A stretch of 64,000 bases of DNA from Actinomyces sp. AC-20-1 (lineage in GTDB: Bacteria; Actinomycetota; Actinomycetes; Actinomycetales; Actinomycetaceae): contig NZ_JACJVC010000003.1 of NCBI RefSeq assembly GCF_023369555.1, forward strand, positions 148,787-212,786. The letters are read 5' to 3'. The notes beneath the pieces were generated by a model. It had not been told where the DNA came from, ran no database searches, and saw nothing but the letters and a program-made list of their open reading frames with translations. This document shows, piece by piece, positions 55,763 to 63,694 of the stretch (positions are counted from its first letter, which is position 1; every line of letters begins with the position of its first letter). The translations under genes were made by a program, and so were the position numbers.

Positions 55763-56722
55763 TCAGACGCGGTCACGGATGGCCACGGCGGTCTCGTAGT
55801 CGGTCACCAGGGTGGAGATGACGCCGCCGCGCACCGCGGCGATGATCGCCTCGACCTTCTCCGGTCCGGCCGCGACCCCGATCACGCGCTCAATGCGCTT
55901 GAGGTCCTCGAAGGGCAGGGACAGTGTCCGTCGCGTCAACGGGGTGACCACCTGGTTGCCGTCCCAGTCGTAGTGGTGGTCCAGGATGTGGCCGACGGCG
56001 CCGCCCGCCTCGATGGCGTCGACGACGTCAGGAGTGAGGTACTCGGCCAGGATGTTGCCCGGCCCGCGGGCGTCGATCCCGGCGACGCCCACCGCGGCGA
56101 TGTCGGCCCGGGCACCGAGGGCGAGGGTCGTGGCGACTCTCTCCTCACGCATGAGCGGCTCCAGCAGGGCGGGGTCGTCGACGATGAGCGGCACCGACAT
56201 CCGGGAGACCTTCGCTCCCAGGCGCTCCGCCACGAGGTTGCAGATGGTTGGCGAGTCCCGGCCCCAGGCGGGCAGACCGCCCGGGATGGAGCCGAGCAGC
56301 TGGACCACTGTGCAGCCGGGACGAATGAGCTCGGGCAGGTGGTGGGCCATGGCGGCGATGGACCGTCCGTTGCCCAGGGCGAGCACCTGCCCGTCGACGA
56401 GCACGTCGCGCAGCAGCTCGGCGGCGGCGGCGCCGATGGCACCCAGGGTGTCGGAGCCGGGCACCTGGGCGACGCGCACCGCCTCGACGGGCAGCCCCTC
56501 GCGCAGGTCGTGCTCGACGGCGATGACGTGCTCCAGGGGATGGGAGATCGTGATGCGCACGATCCCGCGCTCACGCGCCAGGGACAGCAGGCGCGAGACG
56601 TGGGGACGGGAGTAGCCGACCTCCCGGGCGACCTCGGACTGGGTGCGGTTCTCCTCGTAGTAGAGGCGGGCCACGCGCAGCAGGAGCTCGATGTCCTCGC
56701 GCCTGCCCCGGGTCTCAGCCAT
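55763..56722 (-). CDS. SorC-family sugar-binding transcriptional regulator
   Basis: This 319-residue protein has an N-terminal helix-turn-helix (ENRTQSEVAREVGYSRPHVS) and the SorC sugar-phosphate-binding domain (GSDTLGAIGAAAAELL, ALGNGRSIAAMAHHL, GDAAA-like GVAGID). It converges on DhaL and is divergent from araD. The ATG at 56722 has no ribosome site, so it may be leaderless; the in-frame ATG at 56770 would lie inside a large inverted repeat. It probably senses a phosphorylated intermediate of the PTS pathway. Confidence 0.9.
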   Translation of the reverse strand: MAETRGRREDIELLLRVARLYYEENRTQSEVAREVGYSRPHVSRLLSLARERGIVRITISHPLEHVIAVEHDLREGLPVEAVRVAQVPGSDTLGAIGAAAAELLRDVLVDGQVLALGNGRSIAAMAHHLPELIRPGCTVVQLLGSIPGGLPAWGRDSPTICNLVAERLGAKVSRMSVPLIVDDPALLEPLMREERVATTLALGARADIAAVGVAGIDARGPGNILAEYLTPDVVDAIEAGGAVGHILDHHYDWDGNQVVTPLTRRTLSLPFEDLKRIERVIGVAAGPEKVEAIIAAVRGGVISTLVTDYETAVAIRDRV

Positions 56723-56739
56723 GAGACGAGCGTAGTGCG

Positions 56740-56801
56740 GGCCGGGCGCGTCAGCACCCGGCACGCACATTCGTGCGCCCCGGGTGCTGACGCGCCCGGC
56801 C
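56740..56801. promoter_or_regulatory. Large inverted repeat between sorC and araD
   Basis: Perfect 22-bp arms (56740-56761 and 56780-56801) surround an 18-bp spacer that holds a further GCACG/CGTGC dyad. It lies between divergent genes, 17 bp from the sorC start, so it is placed as an operator rather than a terminator. Confidence 0.7.
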
Positions 56802-56858
56802 TTCAGCCGGGAGAATCAACCACGTACCCGACCAGCGCACACGAGATAAGGGAACCCT

Positions 56859-57581
56859 GTGAGCGAGAAGATCATCCTGACCGAGCTCGACGCCGACCTC
56901 CAGGCCGCCGTCGCCGCCACCCGCCAGAAGGTCGCCGACCTGCACGCCGAGCTGCCCCGCTGGGGCCTGGTGGTGTGGACCGCCGGCAACGTCTCCGAGC
57001 GCGTCGTGCTCGACGGCGCCAAGACGGACCTGTTCGTCATCAAGCCCTCCGGCGTCTCCTACGACGAGCTGGGCGCCGACAACATGGTGGTGTGCACCCT
57101 CGACGGCGAGAAGATCGTCGACGGCACCCCGGACTCCCTCACCCCCTCCTCCGACACGGCCGCGCACGCCTACGTCTACCGCCACATGGAGCGCGTGGGC
57201 GGCGTCGTGCACACCCACTCCACCTACGCCACCGCCTGGGCCGCCCGCCGCGAGCCCATCCCCTGCGCCCTGACGATGATGGGCGACGAGTTCGGCGGCG
57301 AGATCCCCGTGGGCCCCTTCGCCCTCATCGGCGACGACTCCATCGGCCGCGGCATCGTCGAGACCCTGCGCGACTCCAAGTCCCCGGCCGTCCTCATGGC
57401 CAACCACGGCCCCTTCACCATCGGCAAGGACGCCCGCAGCGCCGTCAAGGCCGCCGCCATGTGCGAGGAGGTCGCCCGCACCGTGCACATCGCCCGGCAG
57501 GGCGGCGAGATCCACCTCATCCCGCAGGACCTCGTGGACCGTCTCAACGACCGCTACCAGAACGTCTACGGCCAGCACTGA
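56859..57581 (+). CDS. araD: L-ribulose-5-phosphate 4-epimerase
   Basis: This 240-residue zinc enzyme converts L-ribulose-5-phosphate to D-xylulose-5-phosphate. Motifs are WTAGNVSERV, FVIKPSGVSYDEL, VVHTHSTYATAWA (H118 and H120), MMGDEFGGEIP with the catalytic-loop Asp, LMANHGPF, and the C-terminal DRYQNVYGQ. These separate it from the fuculose-type aldolase at 53357. The GTG start at 56859 follows AAGGGA. It is divergent from the SorC regulator, linking the PTS pathway to xylulose-5-phosphate. Confidence 0.93.
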   Translation: MSEKIILTELDADLQAAVAATRQKVADLHAELPRWGLVVWTAGNVSERVVLDGAKTDLFVIKPSGVSYDELGADNMVVCTLDGEKIVDGTPDSLTPSSDTAAHAYVYRHMERVGGVVHTHSTYATAWAARREPIPCALTMMGDEFGGEIPVGPFALIGDDSIGRGIVETLRDSKSPAVLMANHGPFTIGKDARSAVKAAAMCEEVARTVHIARQGGEIHLIPQDLVDRLNDRYQNVYGQH

Positions 57582-57653
57582 GGCGCCACTCGCACGCCGC
57601 TGGGTGGGAGCGGCAAGCAGCCGGGTCCGCCCGGGATCTGGGCCGGCACCGCG

Positions 57654-57695
57654 CAGGCGGCCGGCACGGGGAGGTCTCCCCGTGCCGGCCGCTTG
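57654..57695 (+). terminator. Terminator after araD
   Basis: A 17-bp perfect stem (57657-57673 with 57676-57692), extendable to 20 pairs with one G-T, has a very small loop. It ends the araD transcript and precedes the next gene by 64 bp. Confidence 0.85.
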
Positions 57696-57759
57696 CCATG
57701 GGCCGCTCGGGGACGGATGCTGTGCCCCGCCCACTGCCGCACGACCCCAGGAGCAGCCC

Positions 57760-58350
57760 ATGTCCGCCAAGCAACGCAAGAAGAGCGAGCCGCGCTCGAG
57801 GTACTACTGGATCCTCGTGGTCGTGTGCCTGCTCCTCGGGCTCCCCGCCGCCGTGTGGATCTACGTGGAGATCGGCAACCACGTCTCCGGCAGCGTCCGC
57901 ATCCCCGTCATCCTCCTGCTCATCCCTCTCATCGTGCTGCTGTTCGTGGCCGGCTGGATCGACTCCCAGATCCTGAGCGCGGCCCCGCAGCTCGTGCGGA
58001 GACGCGACCGCGCGACCCTGGCCGCCGCCCTCGGCTACGACCCGGTGACCCGTCAGCCGGTGGCCCCCACCGTGCCCGGCGCCGTGCCCTCCGGCTATCC
58101 CGGTCCGACGGCGGTCGGCTACCCCCAGCCCGGCTCCCCCCAGGCGCAGCCCGGCCAGGCCGGTGCGGCCCTCCCCTACGGCCAGGCCCAGCCGGGCTAC
58201 GGCACGGGGGTGGCGGGTGACGGCGCGTCACCCGCCGTCGGCTACCCGACGGCGTCGGCCCCCTACGGCCAGCCCCAGTACGGCCAGGCGGCCCAGCCCA
58301 CGACCCGGTCCGACGACGGCGCGCAGCCGCCCACCTCCTACGGCTACTGA
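57760..58350 (+). CDS. Small membrane protein with Pro/Gly/Tyr-rich tail
   Basis: I do not recognise a named family. The 196-residue protein has a basic start (MSAKQRKKSEPRSR), two transmembrane helices (about residues 18-40 and 47-67), and a low-complexity C-terminal tail rich in Pro, Gly, Gln and Tyr with repeated YGQ/YP motifs. The tail probably lies in the cytoplasm. The ATG at 57760 follows AGGAG. Such proteins are often found near radA in related actinobacteria, but I infer no function. Confidence 0.75.
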   Translation: MSAKQRKKSEPRSRYYWILVVVCLLLGLPAAVWIYVEIGNHVSGSVRIPVILLLIPLIVLLFVAGWIDSQILSAAPQLVRRRDRATLAAALGYDPVTRQPVAPTVPGAVPSGYPGPTAVGYPQPGSPQAQPGQAGAALPYGQAQPGYGTGVAGDGASPAVGYPTASAPYGQPQYGQAAQPTTRSDDGAQPPTSYGY

Positions 58351-58398
58351 GGGCGCTGAGGGGCGGTGACGGGCGGCGGGCCCCGCGTCGTGGCTCGG

Positions 58399-58422
58399 GG
58401 CGGCTCTCGTGTCGGAGCCGCC
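58399..58422 (+). terminator. Hairpin before radA
   Basis: GGCGGCTC (58399-58406) pairs with GAGCCGCC (58415-58422) around an 8-nt loop, 48 bp after the membrane-protein stop. Confidence 0.5.
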
Positions 58423-58425
58423 TCC

Positions 58426-58441
58426 TAGGCTTGCCACCATG
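58426..58441 (+). promoter_or_regulatory. Probable leaderless start of radA
   Basis: TAGGCT at 58426-58431 resembles a -10 box and lies 7 bp before the ATG at 58439, and no ribosome site is present between them. This spacing is typical of leaderless mRNAs in actinobacteria. Confidence 0.55.
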
Positions 58442-59878
58442 AGCCCCTCACCCGCCCGGAGCAGCACATCAAAGAAGGCGCGCACGTCCTACGTCTGCAC
58501 CGAGTGCGGCTGGGAGAGCCCCAAGTGGCTCGGCCAGTGCCGCGAGTGCAAGGAGTGGGGCACGCTCGCGGAGTTCGTCGAGGCTCCCGCCGCCGGTGGT
58601 CCCGCTACGGCAGGCGCCGCCCTGGCCCGTGCCACGGCCGTGCGCCCGGCTGTGCCCGCGCGCCCCATCGGTGAGGTCTCGGCCGAGGCGGCGCGCGCCC
58701 GGCCCACCGGGGTCGGCGAGCTCGACCGCGTGCTCGGCGGCGGGATCGTGCCCGGCGCCGTCGTCCTGCTGGCCGGGGAGCCCGGCGTCGGCAAGTCCAC
58801 CCTGCTGCTCGACGTCGCCGCCAAGGCCGCCGCCGTCGCCCGTGAGCGCGGCGAGGGGCCCGTCCTGTACGTCACCGGCGAGGAGTCCGCGAGCCAGGTG
58901 CGCCTGCGCGCCGAGCGCATCGAGGCCATCGACCCGGCCCTCCTGCTCGCCAGCGAGACCGAGCTGGGGGCGCTCCTCGGGCACGTCGAGGCGGCGGACC
59001 CGTCGCTGCTCGTCGTCGACTCGGTCCAGACCATCGCCTCCGCCCAGGTGGAGGGATCCGCCGGCGGCGTCACCCAGGTGCGGGCCGTGGCCAGCACGCT
59101 CATCGCCGTCGCCAAGGAGCGGGGCATCCCCGTCCTCCTGGTGGGGCACGTGACGAAGGACGGCGGGATCGCGGGGCCGCGCGTGCTCGAGCACCTTGTC
59201 GACGTCGTCTGCCAGTTCGAGGGGGACCGCCACGCGCGCCTGCGGCTGCTGCGCGCCGTGAAGAACCGCTACGGGCCCACGGACGAGGTCGGCTGCTTCG
59301 ACCTCGGGGACCGCGGCATCATCGGGCTGGAGGACCCGAGCGGCCTGTTCCTGTCCTCAGCCCGCTCCGAGGTCCCGGGCACCTGCGCGACCGTCACCCT
59401 TGAGGGGCGTCGGCCCATGCCGGTGGAGGTCCAGGCCCTTGTCGCCGCCACCAACGCGGGCTCACCGCGGCGCACCACCTCGGGCCTGGACCACTCGCGC
59501 GTGGCCATGGCGCTGGCGGTCCTGCAGGCGCGCCTGCGCGTGGACACCTCCAGCGCGGACGTCTACCTGTCCACGGTGGGCGGGGCCAGGACGGTGGAGC
59601 CGGCCACGGACCTCGCGGTGGCGGTCGCCGTCGTCTCCGCCGCCCGGAACCTGCCCACGCCCGCGGGGCTCGTCGCCTTCGGGGAGGTGGGGCTGACCGG
59701 GGAGGTACGGGCGACGGTCGGGATCCAGCGGCGCCTGGCGGAGGCGGCCCGCCTGGGCTTCGACCGGGCGGTCGTGCCGCTGGCCGGCTCCGCGGAGCTC
59801 AGGCCGGTGCCCGGGATGCAGGTCCTGGCGGTGAGCCACGTCGGCGAGGCCATCGGGGCGGCCCTTCCCCGAGGCTGA
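58439..59878 (+). CDS. radA: DNA repair ATPase RadA/Sms
   Basis: This 479-residue protein branches recombination intermediates and helps repair stalled forks. It has an N-terminal zinc finger (C20, C23, C34, C37), a RecA-like domain with Walker A GEPGVGKST and Walker B LLVVDSVQT, the RadA-specific KNRYG motif (VKNRYGPTDEVG) and a Lon-like C-terminal domain (VDTSSADVYLSTVGGARTVEPA). Adjacent to disA, as in many actinobacteria and firmicutes. Confidence 0.96.
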   Translation: MSPSPARSSTSKKARTSYVCTECGWESPKWLGQCRECKEWGTLAEFVEAPAAGGPATAGAALARATAVRPAVPARPIGEVSAEAARARPTGVGELDRVLGGGIVPGAVVLLAGEPGVGKSTLLLDVAAKAAAVARERGEGPVLYVTGEESASQVRLRAERIEAIDPALLLASETELGALLGHVEAADPSLLVVDSVQTIASAQVEGSAGGVTQVRAVASTLIAVAKERGIPVLLVGHVTKDGGIAGPRVLEHLVDVVCQFEGDRHARLRLLRAVKNRYGPTDEVGCFDLGDRGIIGLEDPSGLFLSSARSEVPGTCATVTLEGRRPMPVEVQALVAATNAGSPRRTTSGLDHSRVAMALAVLQARLRVDTSSADVYLSTVGGARTVEPATDLAVAVAVVSAARNLPTPAGLVAFGEVGLTGEVRATVGIQRRLAEAARLGFDRAVVPLAGSAELRPVPGMQVLAVSHVGEAIGAALPRG

Positions 59879-59926
59879 GCCCTGCGCACCACCCGGCCCT
59901 CATACCCGTCTCGCACGTTGGGTCCT

Positions 59927-59987
59927 GAGCCCTCTCACCGAGTGCTGAGCGGAAGGACCAGGTACCAGCGAGAGTACTCAGGGCTCG
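59927..59987. repeat. Imperfect inverted repeat between radA and disA
   Basis: GAGCCCT at 59928-59934 is the complement of AGGGCTC at 59981-59987, and CTCTC/GAGAG add pairing. ACTCAGGGCTC here is identical to part of the tkt leader repeat at 44442-44452. It may be a terminator of radA or a dispersed repeat. Confidence 0.4.
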
Positions 59988-60108
59988 ATGTCGGCCCTGC
60001 GCTCCCACCTCCTCCTCACGGCCGATGCGCACCGCCCGTGGCCCCCGGATACGATGCCCACGGACGCAGGCCCGGCCCACCGGGCGACGCCACCCAGGAG
60101 AACCCCTC

Positions 60109-61179
60109 ATGACCGACGCCCACGCGAGATCCCTGCGCGACACGCTCGCCCTCATCGCCCCCGGCACCGTCCTGCGCGACGGTCTCGAGCGCATCCTGCG
60201 CGGCCGCACCGGCGCGATCATCGTGCTCGGCTTCGACGAGACCGTCGAGGCCATCTCCTCGGGCGGCTTCACCCTCGACGTCGAGCTGTCCGCCGCGCGC
60301 CTGCGCGAGCTGTCCAAGATGGACGGCGCCGTCGTCGTCGACCGGGACGCGAACCGCATCCGCCTCGCCAACGTCCAGCTCATGCCCCGCTCCTCCATCG
60401 AGACGAGCGAGGCCGGCATGCGTCACCGCACGGCCGAGCGCGTCGCGCGCCAGACCGGCTACCCGGTCCTGTCCGTGTCCCAGTCGATGCAGATCATCTC
60501 CCTCTACGTCGACGGCGTCCGGCACGTCATCGAGCCGAGCGAGGCGATCCTCGCCCGCACCAACCAGGCCCTGGCCACCCTCGAGCGCTACACGACCCGC
60601 CTGGCCCGCACCTCCTCGGGGCTGGACACCCTCGAGATCGAGGACATGGTCACCGTCCGCGACGTCGCCACCGTCCTGCAGCTGCTGGAGATGGTGCGTC
60701 GCATCGCCTCCGACATCGACGACTACGTCATCGAGCTCGGCACCGACGGCCGGCTCCTGGCCCTGCAGCACGAGGAGCTCACGCGCGGGCTCATGGCCGA
60801 GCGCGACTTCCTCCTGTCCGACTACCTGCCCGGGGACCTCGACACCGCCACCGTGGACGCCCGTCTCAAGTGGGTCGGCGCCCCCGCCCTGCTCGACCTG
60901 GCGATGGTCGCCCGCTCCATGGGGCTGGGCGGCCCCGACGGCCAGGACCTCGACGCCTCCCTGTCCCCCCGGGGCCTGCGCCTGCTGTCGAAGATCCCCC
61001 GGCTGCCGCTGGTGACGGCACGGGCGGTCGCCGAGCACTGGGGCTCCCTGCAGGGGGTTCTCGGGGCCACGGTCGAGGAGCTGCAAGCGGTCGACGGCGT
61101 CGGGGCGCGACGGGCCCGTACAGTGCGCGACGGCCTGTCCCGCCTGGCGGAGGCCTCCCTCGTCGACCGCTTCGGCTGA
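60109..61179 (+). CDS. disA: Diadenylate cyclase DisA
   Basis: This 356-residue DNA-integrity scanning protein makes cyclic di-AMP from two ATP. The DAC domain has the DGA motif at D72 (KMDGAVVVD) and the RHRTAER motif from R105. A helical spine follows, and a C-terminal helix-hairpin-helix DNA-binding domain (LQAVDGVGARRARTVRDGL). Length is standard. The ATG at 60109 follows AGGAG; the in-frame upstream extension is not conserved-looking. It couples DNA damage to c-di-AMP signalling. Confidence 0.96.
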   Translation: MTDAHARSLRDTLALIAPGTVLRDGLERILRGRTGAIIVLGFDETVEAISSGGFTLDVELSAARLRELSKMDGAVVVDRDANRIRLANVQLMPRSSIETSEAGMRHRTAERVARQTGYPVLSVSQSMQIISLYVDGVRHVIEPSEAILARTNQALATLERYTTRLARTSSGLDTLEIEDMVTVRDVATVLQLLEMVRRIASDIDDYVIELGTDGRLLALQHEELTRGLMAERDFLLSDYLPGDLDTATVDARLKWVGAPALLDLAMVARSMGLGGPDGQDLDASLSPRGLRLLSKIPRLPLVTARAVAEHWGSLQGVLGATVEELQAVDGVGARRARTVRDGLSRLAEASLVDRFG

Positions 61180-61189
61180 CCCCTCCTCG

Positions 61190-61225
61190 GGCCCGCCCAG
61201 CCCACGGCCGGTACGTCGGCGGGCC
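61190..61225. terminator. Bidirectional terminator-like hairpin after disA
   Basis: GGCCCGCC (61190-61197) pairs with GGCGGGCC (61218-61225). It lies between the convergent disA gene and the next minus-strand gene. A direct repeat CCGGTGCGG is found just after, near 61254. Confidence 0.5.
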
Positions 61226-61277
61226 GGCACGGTCGGTACAGCCCGACCTCAGCCGGTGCGGCCGGTGCGGCCCGGCC

Positions 61278-62507
61278 TCAGCCGATGACGAAGACGTGGT
61301 CCCCGGTGAGCACCGCGCCGCCCATCTCGAGGTGAAGGACGTAGGTGCCCTCCGTGGCGACCGGGGACTCTGCGACCGGTGCTGCCTGCCCGTCTGCCTC
61401 GCCCTCGGTGGCTGCCTCGCCCTCCGTGGTCTCAGCAGTCTCGGCGGCTCCGTCCGGCGCGGTCGTCTCCGGGACGGTGCCGGACGATGGGCACTGCCCG
61501 GTGCTCAGGCGCCCGTCCCAGGTCAGGGACGTCGTCGCGGACTCCCCCGCGTTCACGAGGAGCAGGCGCTGCGCGGGCTCGGCCGGGCAGGTGAGCGAGG
61601 ACCACTGCCCGACGCCGCCCGACGTGATGACGAGCCCGAGGCTCGACGCGCCGACGTCGAGCAGGCAGGCCTCGGTACCCGTGTTGGTGAGCGTGACGTC
61701 AACGCTCAGGCCCGCACCGGTCGCGACCGCCGTAGGGGCGCTCATGGCGACCTCGAGCTGGCCCGTGGGGCAGGCGACGGGGTTGGGGTAGACGGTGACG
61801 ACCGCGTCCGCCGCCTGCTGCTCGTCCTGCTCGCGGATCGTGTCCCGCGCCCAGGTCGCGGCGGCGAGGACCGCGTAGGAGACCGCCGCGAGGAGCGCGA
61901 GGGTGACGACGATGACGAGGAGCCAGCGCAGCCAGTAGCGGGGTTGGCGCGGCCTCTGCCGGGAGGTGCGCGCACCCCGTCCGGCGGGGCGGGCCTGGGA
62001 GCGCGCGGCGGGGCGGCGACCCTGCGAGGGGCGGCTCCCGGTGCGTCCGGCGGTCTGCCTCCTGAGGGAGGCGGGGCTCGCGGTGGCGGGGTGTCCGGGA
62101 CGTCCCGCGCGCTGGCGCTCGGCGGCCCCTGCGACCTGGCGGCCGGCGCGGGCGTCCCGCACCTGGTGAGCCTCGCCCGTGCGGCGCGCGGAGGGGCTGG
62201 GCCGGGCTGCGCGGGGCACGCGCTGGGCCTGCGCGCGGCCGTTGCCCGACGGACGGCCCGAGGCGCTGGTGGGACTGCCGATGCCGGCGGGACTGCCAGT
62301 GCCTGTGGGGTGCCCGGTGCCGGCGGAGCGGCCGGAGGTGCGTGCGGACGGGCCCGAGTGCCCTGCGCCGGTGTTCCTGGCGGGCCGTCCCGTCGCGGAC
62401 CCGCCCGCGCCACGGTGGGTCCTGGAGCCGTGTGAGGCCCCAGTGCCCCGGTTCTGGGCAGGCTGCTGACGGCGTGCGTCGTCCTGCGAGCTGCGTCCGG
62501 GGGCCAT
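61278..62507 (-). CDS. Membrane-anchored protein with disordered Arg/Ala/Gly-rich N-terminus
   Basis: I do not recognise a named family. Of the 409 residues, about 190 at the N-terminus are low-complexity, basic and rich in Arg, Ala, Pro, Gly and Ser, including GTGHP/GTGSP/GIGSP repeats. One transmembrane helix follows at about residues 195-218, then an extracellular beta-rich domain with two or three Cys and a Glu/Ala/Thr-rich linker. The outside domain looks Ig-like, as in many actinobacterial surface proteins. The long disordered cytoplasmic part is unusual and could bind nucleic acid or peptidoglycan-synthesis proteins, but that is speculation. Confidence 0.75.
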   Translation of the reverse strand: MAPGRSSQDDARRQQPAQNRGTGASHGSRTHRGAGGSATGRPARNTGAGHSGPSARTSGRSAGTGHPTGTGSPAGIGSPTSASGRPSGNGRAQAQRVPRAARPSPSARRTGEAHQVRDARAGRQVAGAAERQRAGRPGHPATASPASLRRQTAGRTGSRPSQGRRPAARSQARPAGRGARTSRQRPRQPRYWLRWLLVIVVTLALLAAVSYAVLAAATWARDTIREQDEQQAADAVVTVYPNPVACPTGQLEVAMSAPTAVATGAGLSVDVTLTNTGTEACLLDVGASSLGLVITSGGVGQWSSLTCPAEPAQRLLLVNAGESATTSLTWDGRLSTGQCPSSGTVPETTAPDGAAETAETTEGEAATEGEADGQAAPVAESPVATEGTYVLHLEMGGAVLTGDHVFVIG

Positions 62508-62911
62508 GGGCTGAGCGTACCGGCAGGCGACGACGAGGCCGCACTGCCCCGCCGCACTGCCCCCTCGCCCTCCCTCTGCCCACCTCCTCGGTTTGCTCTC
62601 GAACGTACGGCAAAGTCCCAGGGAGCTCGAGCGCGAACCGAGGAGTTCGGGGCGGGCGCTGGGCGCTGCCGGCCGCGCGCACGGGTCCCACGCACGCGGG
62701 AGGACTCACCACCACCCCCACCACCCCGTCCGCCGAGACTCACGACCACGCACCCGGGCTGGGTTGTCCACAGGGGGTGGGGTGGGGTGTGGTGGTCTCC
62801 GTGGTGGCGTGGTTAGGCTCGGGGTGTCCCTCATTCCTGACACCAGGGGGCCTGGGGGCGAGGGCGCCCCCGGATCCCAAACGCCCCCGATGTTCCCTGG
62901 TGGTGATCCCC
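62508..62911. other. Gap between divergent membrane-protein genes
   Basis: This 404-bp region has a stem-loop element at 62584-62645 and a run of GGGGTGG-type G/T repeats near 62770-62800. Frames through it are open only by GC bias and I support no gene in it. Confidence 0.5.
62584..62645. repeat. Stem-loop element (copy 2 of 2)
   Basis: Perfect 10-bp arms CTCCTCGGTT and AACCGAGGAG (62584-62593 and 62636-62645) enclose a loop beginning TTTGCTCTCGAACGTACGGC, which matches the element at 34615 at 19 of 20 positions. A CTCGAG palindrome lies on the far side of both loops. The outer arms of the two copies are different, so only the inner part is conserved. Confidence 0.65.
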
Positions 62912-63694
62912 ATGAGCCTTCACACGCGTCAGCCTGAGCCCACTGACGACGAGCCCACCGAGGCCACCGGGTCCGTCGGGGCCGGGCAGCCGCGCGAGAG
63001 CGCCGACGGCGTCGGGTCTGGTGGGCGGTGGCGTGAGCCGGTGGTGCTGGGCCCGGGTGCCCAGGTGCTGGCGGCACTGGCAGCGGTCGTGGTCCTGGGA
63101 GCCCTGATAGGCACAGGACTGCACCACCTGGCCGACCAAGCCGACGATCCCCAGCCCCGGCACACCCCCATCACCTCCGGCCACAGCCCCCAACCCACAC
63201 CCACACCCAGCCCGAGCGTGCAACCATCCTTGTCGGCCGAGGACCAGGCCCTCAAAGACGCCGCCCTGGCCATGCCCGCACCCGAACGCCCCGAGGGGAT
63301 GGACAAGCTCAGCCCAGAGGGGGCGCGCGCGGCCGCTGAGTACTTCCTGTCGCTCTACCCCTACGTCTACGCCACCGGGGACCTGAGCGACTGGCAAGCC
63401 ATGAGCGATGCCGGGTGCGTCTTCTGCAACAACGTCATCACCAACGTCACTGAGTTGCACTCTGCCGGAGGCTGGACCGATCCCTTGCAGCAGGAGGTCC
63501 TGGCCGTGTCGTACGGGGTGTCGGATGAGGACCCCGAGGTCTGGGTCGTCACTCTCGACGTATCTCATCCCGAGGGTACCGACCACGATGGTTTGGGAGG
63601 CACGAGCACAGTCAACGCAGAGGACACCACATTCCTGCTCCAGCTGCGCTGGACAGGCCAGACATGGATCGCCGAAGAAGGTGCGACGCGATGA
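62912..63694 (+). CDS. DUF6318-like membrane-anchored protein
   Basis: This 260-residue protein has an acidic N-terminal 40 residues, one transmembrane helix (about 51-71), a Pro/Thr/Ser linker (TPTPSPSVQPS), then an extracellular domain with GARAAAEYFLSLYPYVYATGDLSDW and a CVFCNNV pair of cysteines. The pattern of YFL...TGD...W...C..C resembles DUF6318 proteins of actinobacteria; function is unknown. I place the start at the ATG at 62912 with a GGTGGTGA site. Its stop overlaps the start of the next gene (ATGA). Confidence 0.75.
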   Translation: MSLHTRQPEPTDDEPTEATGSVGAGQPRESADGVGSGGRWREPVVLGPGAQVLAALAAVVVLGALIGTGLHHLADQADDPQPRHTPITSGHSPQPTPTPSPSVQPSLSAEDQALKDAALAMPAPERPEGMDKLSPEGARAAAEYFLSLYPYVYATGDLSDWQAMSDAGCVFCNNVITNVTELHSAGGWTDPLQQEVLAVSYGVSDEDPEVWVVTLDVSHPEGTDHDGLGGTSTVNAEDTTFLLQLRWTGQTWIAEEGATR

